The position numbers were made by a program, and so were the translations under genes. 64,000 nucleotides of DNA from Achromobacter sp. Marseille-Q4962. Lineage in GTDB: Bacteria; Pseudomonadota; Gammaproteobacteria; Burkholderiales; Burkholderiaceae_B. Shown piece by piece: positions 60,654 through 64,000 of the stretch (its first letter is position 1; every line of letters begins with the position of its first letter). The notes under the pieces are model-generated. The model did not search any database. It was not told the origin of the DNA and worked only from the letters and a program-made list of their open reading frames with translations. Location: contig NZ_CALSFU010000001.1 of the NCBI RefSeq assembly GCF_943737005.1, positions 1 to 64,000 on the forward strand, given 5' to 3'.

Positions 60654-61595
60654 ATGGAATACTTTACCGTCTCGCTGTTGAACGGCGTGATCTACGGCCT
60701 GCTGCTGTTCATGGTGTCGGCGGGCCTGACACTGATCTTCGGGATGATGGGCGTGCTGAACTTCGCCCATGCCTCGTTCTACATGATAGGCGCTTACGCG
60801 GCCTACACCCTCGCGCCCGTCACGGGCTTCTGGGCCGCGCTGGCGCTGGCCACGCTCATCGCCGGCGTGCTGGGCATGGGCGTGGAACGCTTTTTCCTGC
60901 GCCGCGTGCACAAGTTCGGCCACGCGCAGGAGCTGCTGGTCACGTTCGGGCTGGCCTTCATCGTGGCCGAGCTCGTCAAGCTCTTCTACGGCGATTTCCC
61001 GGTGGACTACCGCGTGCCGCAGTTCCTCAATTTCGCGGCCTTCCGCGTCTTCAACGCGGACTATCCTTTTTACCGCCTGCTCATGGGCGGCGTGTCGCTG
61101 GCCATGTTCGGCGTCATCTACCTGCTGCTGTCGCGCACCCGCGTGGGCATCGTGGTGCGCTCGGCCATCTACCGCCCGCGCATGGCCGAGGCGCTGGGCC
61201 ACAACGTGCCGCTGGTGTTCATGAGCGTGTTCGGCGTGGGCGCGGCGCTGGCCGGCCTGGCCGGCGCGGTGGCCGGGGCGTTCTACACCACCAACCCCAA
61301 CATGGCGCTGGAGCTGGGCGTGCTGGTGTTCGTGGTCGTGGTGGTGGGCGGGCTGGGCTCGCTGGAAGGCGCCATGATCGCCTCGCTGCTCATCGGCCTG
61401 CTCAGTTCCTTTTCGGTGGGCATCGACGCCAGCCTGGCCACGCTCTTCGGCCTCTTCGGCGCGGGCGAATGGGCCGAAAGCGTGGGCGGCCTGATGACCG
61501 TGAAGACTTCCAGCCTGGCGGCCACGCTGCCCTTTCTGCTCATGCTGGTGGTGCTGATGGTCAAGCCTTCGGGCCTGAAGGGAGAACAGGCATGA
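60654..61595 (+). CDS. Branched-chain amino acid-type ABC permease (LivH-like)
   Basis: This 313-residue permease has about eight helices and the LivH signatures: LNGVIYGLLLFMVSAGLTLI, FGMMGVLNFAHASFYMIGAY and VVVVVGGLGSLEGAMIASLL. The EAA-like coupling loop is YRPRMAEALGHNVPLVFMSV. It pairs with the LivM-like protein whose start overlaps its stop (ATGA). The chain is slightly longer than E. coli LivH because of an insertion near FGLFGAGEWAESVGGLMTVK. Confidence 0.93.
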   Translation: MEYFTVSLLNGVIYGLLLFMVSAGLTLIFGMMGVLNFAHASFYMIGAYAAYTLAPVTGFWAALALATLIAGVLGMGVERFFLRRVHKFGHAQELLVTFGLAFIVAELVKLFYGDFPVDYRVPQFLNFAAFRVFNADYPFYRLLMGGVSLAMFGVIYLLLSRTRVGIVVRSAIYRPRMAEALGHNVPLVFMSVFGVGAALAGLAGAVAGAFYTTNPNMALELGVLVFVVVVVGGLGSLEGAMIASLLIGLLSSFSVGIDASLATLFGLFGAGEWAESVGGLMTVKTSSLAATLPFLLMLVVLMVKPSGLKGEQA

Positions 61596-62860
61596 GCCGG
61601 GCCCGACACGCAACCGGAATCGTCCTGCTGGCGCTGTGCGTGGCGCTGCTGTGCGCCCTGCCCTGGCTGCTGCCGGCGGGCCAGATCGTGGCGGCGGTGC
61701 AGATGCTGATCGCCGCGCTCTTTGCCTGCGCCTTCAATCTGCTCGCGGGCCAGGGCGGCATGCTGTCCTTCGGCCACGCCGCCTATTTCGGCGTGGGCAC
61801 CTTCGCCACCATCCACGCCATGAACGCGCTGGGCGGCGCGGGCCTGCTGCCCACGCCCCTGATGCCGCTGGCCGGCGGCGCGGCCGGCCTGGTGTTCGGC
61901 CTGCTGGCGGGTTGGTTCGCCACCATGCGCTCCGGGGTGTACTTCTCGATGATCACGCTGGCGCTGGCCGAGCTGCTGCATGCCCTGGCGCCTCACCTGA
62001 AGAGCGTGTTCGGCGGCGAGGCGGGACTGTCCGCCATGCGCATGCCGGCCTGGGGCTTCGGCTTCGGCTCGGACACGGAAGTGTATTTCCTGGTGCTGGC
62101 CTGGGTGCTGGCCTCGCTGGCCGCGCTGTACGGCCTGACGCGCACGCCGCTGGGGCGGCTCACGCTCGGGCTGCGCGAAAACGCCCACCGCCTGCGTTAC
62201 CTGGGCTACCGCCCCCATACCCTCAAGACGCTGGTGTTCGCGCTGTCGGCCATGTTCGCCGGCATCGCGGGCGGGCTGCAGGCGCTGAACATCGAGGCCG
62301 GCAACTACGTGCTGTTCGACGTCAAGCTGTCCACCGACGCCGTGCTGTTCGCCTACATCGGCGGGGTCAATGCCTTCCTGGGGCCGGTGCTGGGCGCGTC
62401 GGTGCTGACTTTCCTGTCGCAGACGCTGGCCGACATCACACGCTCGTGGCTGCTGTACCAGGGCATCCTGTTCGTGCTGGTGATGCTCTTCGTGCCCGAC
62501 GGCCTGGTGGGGCTGGTGCAGCGCGCCGCCCGCTCGCTGCGCGAGCGCGGCCTGGCCGACTGGCTGCCGCGCGCGGCTGTCTCGGCGGCGGCGGGCCTGC
62601 TGCTGGCGGCGGCCACGGTGTTCACGGTGGAAATGCTGCAGCGCATTTTCGCGCGCGACTACCGCTCGCTGCTCGCCATGAACCCCGACGCCGCCTGGCC
62701 GGCCATTCCGCTTTTCGGCAGCGAATGGGCGCCGCGAGCCGTCTCGACCTGGCTGTGGCCGCTGGCGCTCTTCCTCCTGGGGCTGGCTGCCTGCCGCTGG
62801 GCGTCCGCGCTCTGGCGCGCCGAGCCCGGCCCCGCCCGCAAGCTGGAGACGGCGCAATGA
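61592..62860 (+). CDS. Branched-chain amino acid-type ABC permease (LivM-like), with C-terminal extension
   Basis: This 422-residue permease carries LivM signatures: AALFACAFNLLAGQGGMLSF, GHAAYFGVGTFATIHAMNAL, and the coupling loop RLTLGLRENAHRLRYLGYRP. After the usual end of the transport domain (VPDGLVGLVQRAARSLRERG) there is an extra segment of about 95 residues with two further hydrophobic helices flanking a periplasmic-type loop (FARDYRSLLAMNPDAAWPAI). That extension is known in a LivM subset. It overlaps both neighbours by four bases. Confidence 0.92.
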   Translation: MSRARHATGIVLLALCVALLCALPWLLPAGQIVAAVQMLIAALFACAFNLLAGQGGMLSFGHAAYFGVGTFATIHAMNALGGAGLLPTPLMPLAGGAAGLVFGLLAGWFATMRSGVYFSMITLALAELLHALAPHLKSVFGGEAGLSAMRMPAWGFGFGSDTEVYFLVLAWVLASLAALYGLTRTPLGRLTLGLRENAHRLRYLGYRPHTLKTLVFALSAMFAGIAGGLQALNIEAGNYVLFDVKLSTDAVLFAYIGGVNAFLGPVLGASVLTFLSQTLADITRSWLLYQGILFVLVMLFVPDGLVGLVQRAARSLRERGLADWLPRAAVSAAAGLLLAAATVFTVEMLQRIFARDYRSLLAMNPDAAWPAIPLFGSEWAPRAVSTWLWPLALFLLGLAACRWASALWRAEPGPARKLETAQ

Positions 62861-63609
62861 CTCACGACATTCTCACCCTGACCGACGTGCGCAAGTCCTT
62901 CGGCGACGCGCAGATCATCCGCGGCGTGAACCTGAGCGTGCATGCCGGCGAGCGCCACGCCGTCATCGGCCCCAACGGCGCGGGCAAGTCCACGCTGTTC
63001 CACCTGATGTCGGGCTCGTTCGCGCCCACCTCGGGCCGCATCGAACTGCGCGGCCGCGCCATCGGCGGCCTGCCGCCCGAGCGCATCAACCGCCAGGGCC
63101 TGGCGCGCTCGTTCCAGATCACCAACGTCTTCCCGCGCCTGTCGGTGCATGAGAACCTGCGCCTGGCCGTGCTGCGCATGCACGGACGGGTCTATGACTT
63201 CTGGCGTCCGGTGGCGCGCAACCGGGCCGTGAACGAGGACGTGGACCGCCTGCTGGAGAAAGTGCGCCTGGCCGCCAGGCGCGACACCGCCGCCGGCGAT
63301 CTCAACTACTCCGAGCAGCGCTCGCTGGAAATCGGCATGACGCTGGCCTCGCGCCCCAAGGTGATCCTGCTGGACGAACCCATGGCCGGCATGTCCCAGC
63401 ACGAAGTGGACTACACCGTGGCGCTCATCAAGGAAGTGACGCGCGACTGCACCCTGCTCATCGTGGAGCACGACATGCAAGTGGTGTTTTCGCTGGCCGA
63501 CCGCATCAGCGTGCTGGTCTACGGCGAAATCCTCGCCACCGGCACGCCCGCCGAGATCCGCGCCGACGCGCGGGTGCGCGAGGCCTACCTGGGAGAGGAA
63601 ACAATATGA
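62857..63609 (+). CDS. Branched-chain amino acid-type ABC ATPase (LivG-like)
   Basis: This 250-residue ATPase has a canonical Walker A (AVIGPNGAGKSTLFHLMSG), the Liv-type LARSFQITNVFPRLSVHENL, a divergent signature LNYSEQRSLEIGMTLASRP in place of LSGGQ, Walker B VILLDEPMAGMS and switch His in IVEHDMQVVFSLADR. The signature change is seen in many LivG-like proteins, which often have YGxQR. Overlapping starts and stops indicate an operon with LivM and LivF. Confidence 0.94.
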   Translation: MTHDILTLTDVRKSFGDAQIIRGVNLSVHAGERHAVIGPNGAGKSTLFHLMSGSFAPTSGRIELRGRAIGGLPPERINRQGLARSFQITNVFPRLSVHENLRLAVLRMHGRVYDFWRPVARNRAVNEDVDRLLEKVRLAARRDTAAGDLNYSEQRSLEIGMTLASRPKVILLDEPMAGMSQHEVDYTVALIKEVTRDCTLLIVEHDMQVVFSLADRISVLVYGEILATGTPAEIRADARVREAYLGEETI

Positions 63610-64000
63610 GCGCGCAAGACAGCACGCCCCTGCTCACGCTGCAAGGCGTCCACGCCCACTATGGCAAAAGCCACATCCTGCACGGCATCGACCTGTCGGT
63701 GGGCCGCGGCGAGGTGGTCAGCCTGCTGGGCCGCAACGGCGCGGGCCGCTCCACCACCATGAAAAGCATCATGGGGCTGGTGGACGTCACCGCCGGGCGC
63801 ATCGCCATGCAAGGGCGCGACATCACCAACAGACGTCCCTTCGAGATCGCCCGGGCCGGCCTGGGCTTCGTGCCCGAGGAGCGCGAGGTGTTCGCCAACC
63901 TGACGGTGGACGAAAACCTGCGCATGGGCATGCAGCCCGCGCGCTCCGACGCGCCGGCCTGGACGGTGGATCAGATGTTCGATTATTTCCCGCGCCTGAA
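63606..64000 (+). CDS. Branched-chain amino acid-type ABC ATPase (LivF-like), partial
   Basis: The visible 131 residues begin at an ATG overlapping the LivG stop and run off the window. They contain LQGVHAHYGKSHILHGIDLS, the Walker A region SLLGRNGAGRSTTMKSIMG, and the LivF-type FEIARAGLGFVPEEREVFAN with LTVDENLRMG. At residue 48 the invariant Walker A Lys is Arg (codon 63747-63749). Such GRST variants are seen in some Liv-type ATPases, so the gene need not be dead, but the change deserves attention. Signature and Walker B motifs are beyond the window. Confidence 0.92.
   Translation, partial: MSAQDSTPLLTLQGVHAHYGKSHILHGIDLSVGRGEVVSLLGRNGAGRSTTMKSIMGLVDVTAGRIAMQGRDITNRRPFEIARAGLGFVPEEREVFANLTVDENLRMGMQPARSDAPAWTVDQMFDYFPRL

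Noticed and set aside
1-64000. tRNA, rRNA, CRISPR arrays, or a defence island.
   Set aside because: No cloverleaf, rRNA-like sequence, repeat-spacer pattern or nuclease/methylase genes were seen on either strand.

Overview
This 64 kb window is G+C-rich chromosomal DNA of a betaproteobacterium, most likely Burkholderiales/Alcaligenaceae (Bordetella or Achromobacter-like). That view rests on gene content and style: many solute-binding-protein transporters for organic acids, TRAP and Liv ABC systems, numerous LysR/IclR/GntR regulators, beta-keto acid cleavage enzyme, a YXWGXW protein and strong G/C preference at third codon positions. Species assignment is inference. No rRNA, tRNA or CRISPR array was seen.

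Layout. 1-6.7 kb is an accessory patch: the end of an IS3-family element, relics of another IS3 orfA and of a host gene, and a large classical autotransporter with an AT-rich upstream region. 6.7-11.3 kb is an envelope/redox cluster: an OmpR-type two-component system, two PepSY proteins, a ferric-reductase-like flavoprotein and a small lipoprotein. 11.5-20 kb is a catabolic unit: IclR regulator, thiolase, acyl-CoA ligase, SDR and two PPC/DUF296 proteins on one strand, divergent from a TRAP transporter; two copies of a perfect 17-bp palindrome lie in the divergent region. 20-27 kb holds a YXWGXW protein, a LysR regulator and an MHS permease-hyuB-hyuA operon in which hyuA is frameshifted. 27-33 kb has a parvulin, a beta-keto acid cleavage cluster and a DUF1254 lipoprotein lacking its usual partner domain. 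33-36 kb has a ureidoglycolate-lyase-like gene coupled to a stand-alone integrase arm domain, a decayed WG-repeat gene and a PadR/siderophore-reductase pair. 36-45 kb looks like one pathway: an FMN 2-hydroxyacid oxidase, a divergent FAD 2-hydroxyacid dehydrogenase, a polyamine-type ABC importer with fused permease, a DapA-family aldolase and an IclR regulator, linked by shared 15-bp palindromes. 45-54.8 kb has a PhyH dioxygenase, an AI-2E-family membrane protein, and a LysR gene divergent from an RND efflux operon. 54.9-57.5 kb has thpR, a 5'-nucleotidase and an SAF-domain oxidoreductase broken by an in-frame TAA. 57.5-64 kb is a GntR-SDR pair divergent from a complete Liv-type ABC operon that runs off the window.

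Two themes stand out. First, there are several self-contained import-plus-catabolism modules, each with a local regulator and candidate operators. Second, the number of damaged genes is high (IS relics, hyuA, SAF oxidoreductase, WG-repeat gene, LysR remnant, shortened DUF1254 gene), which suggests a genome shedding functions, unless some of the lesions are assembly errors.
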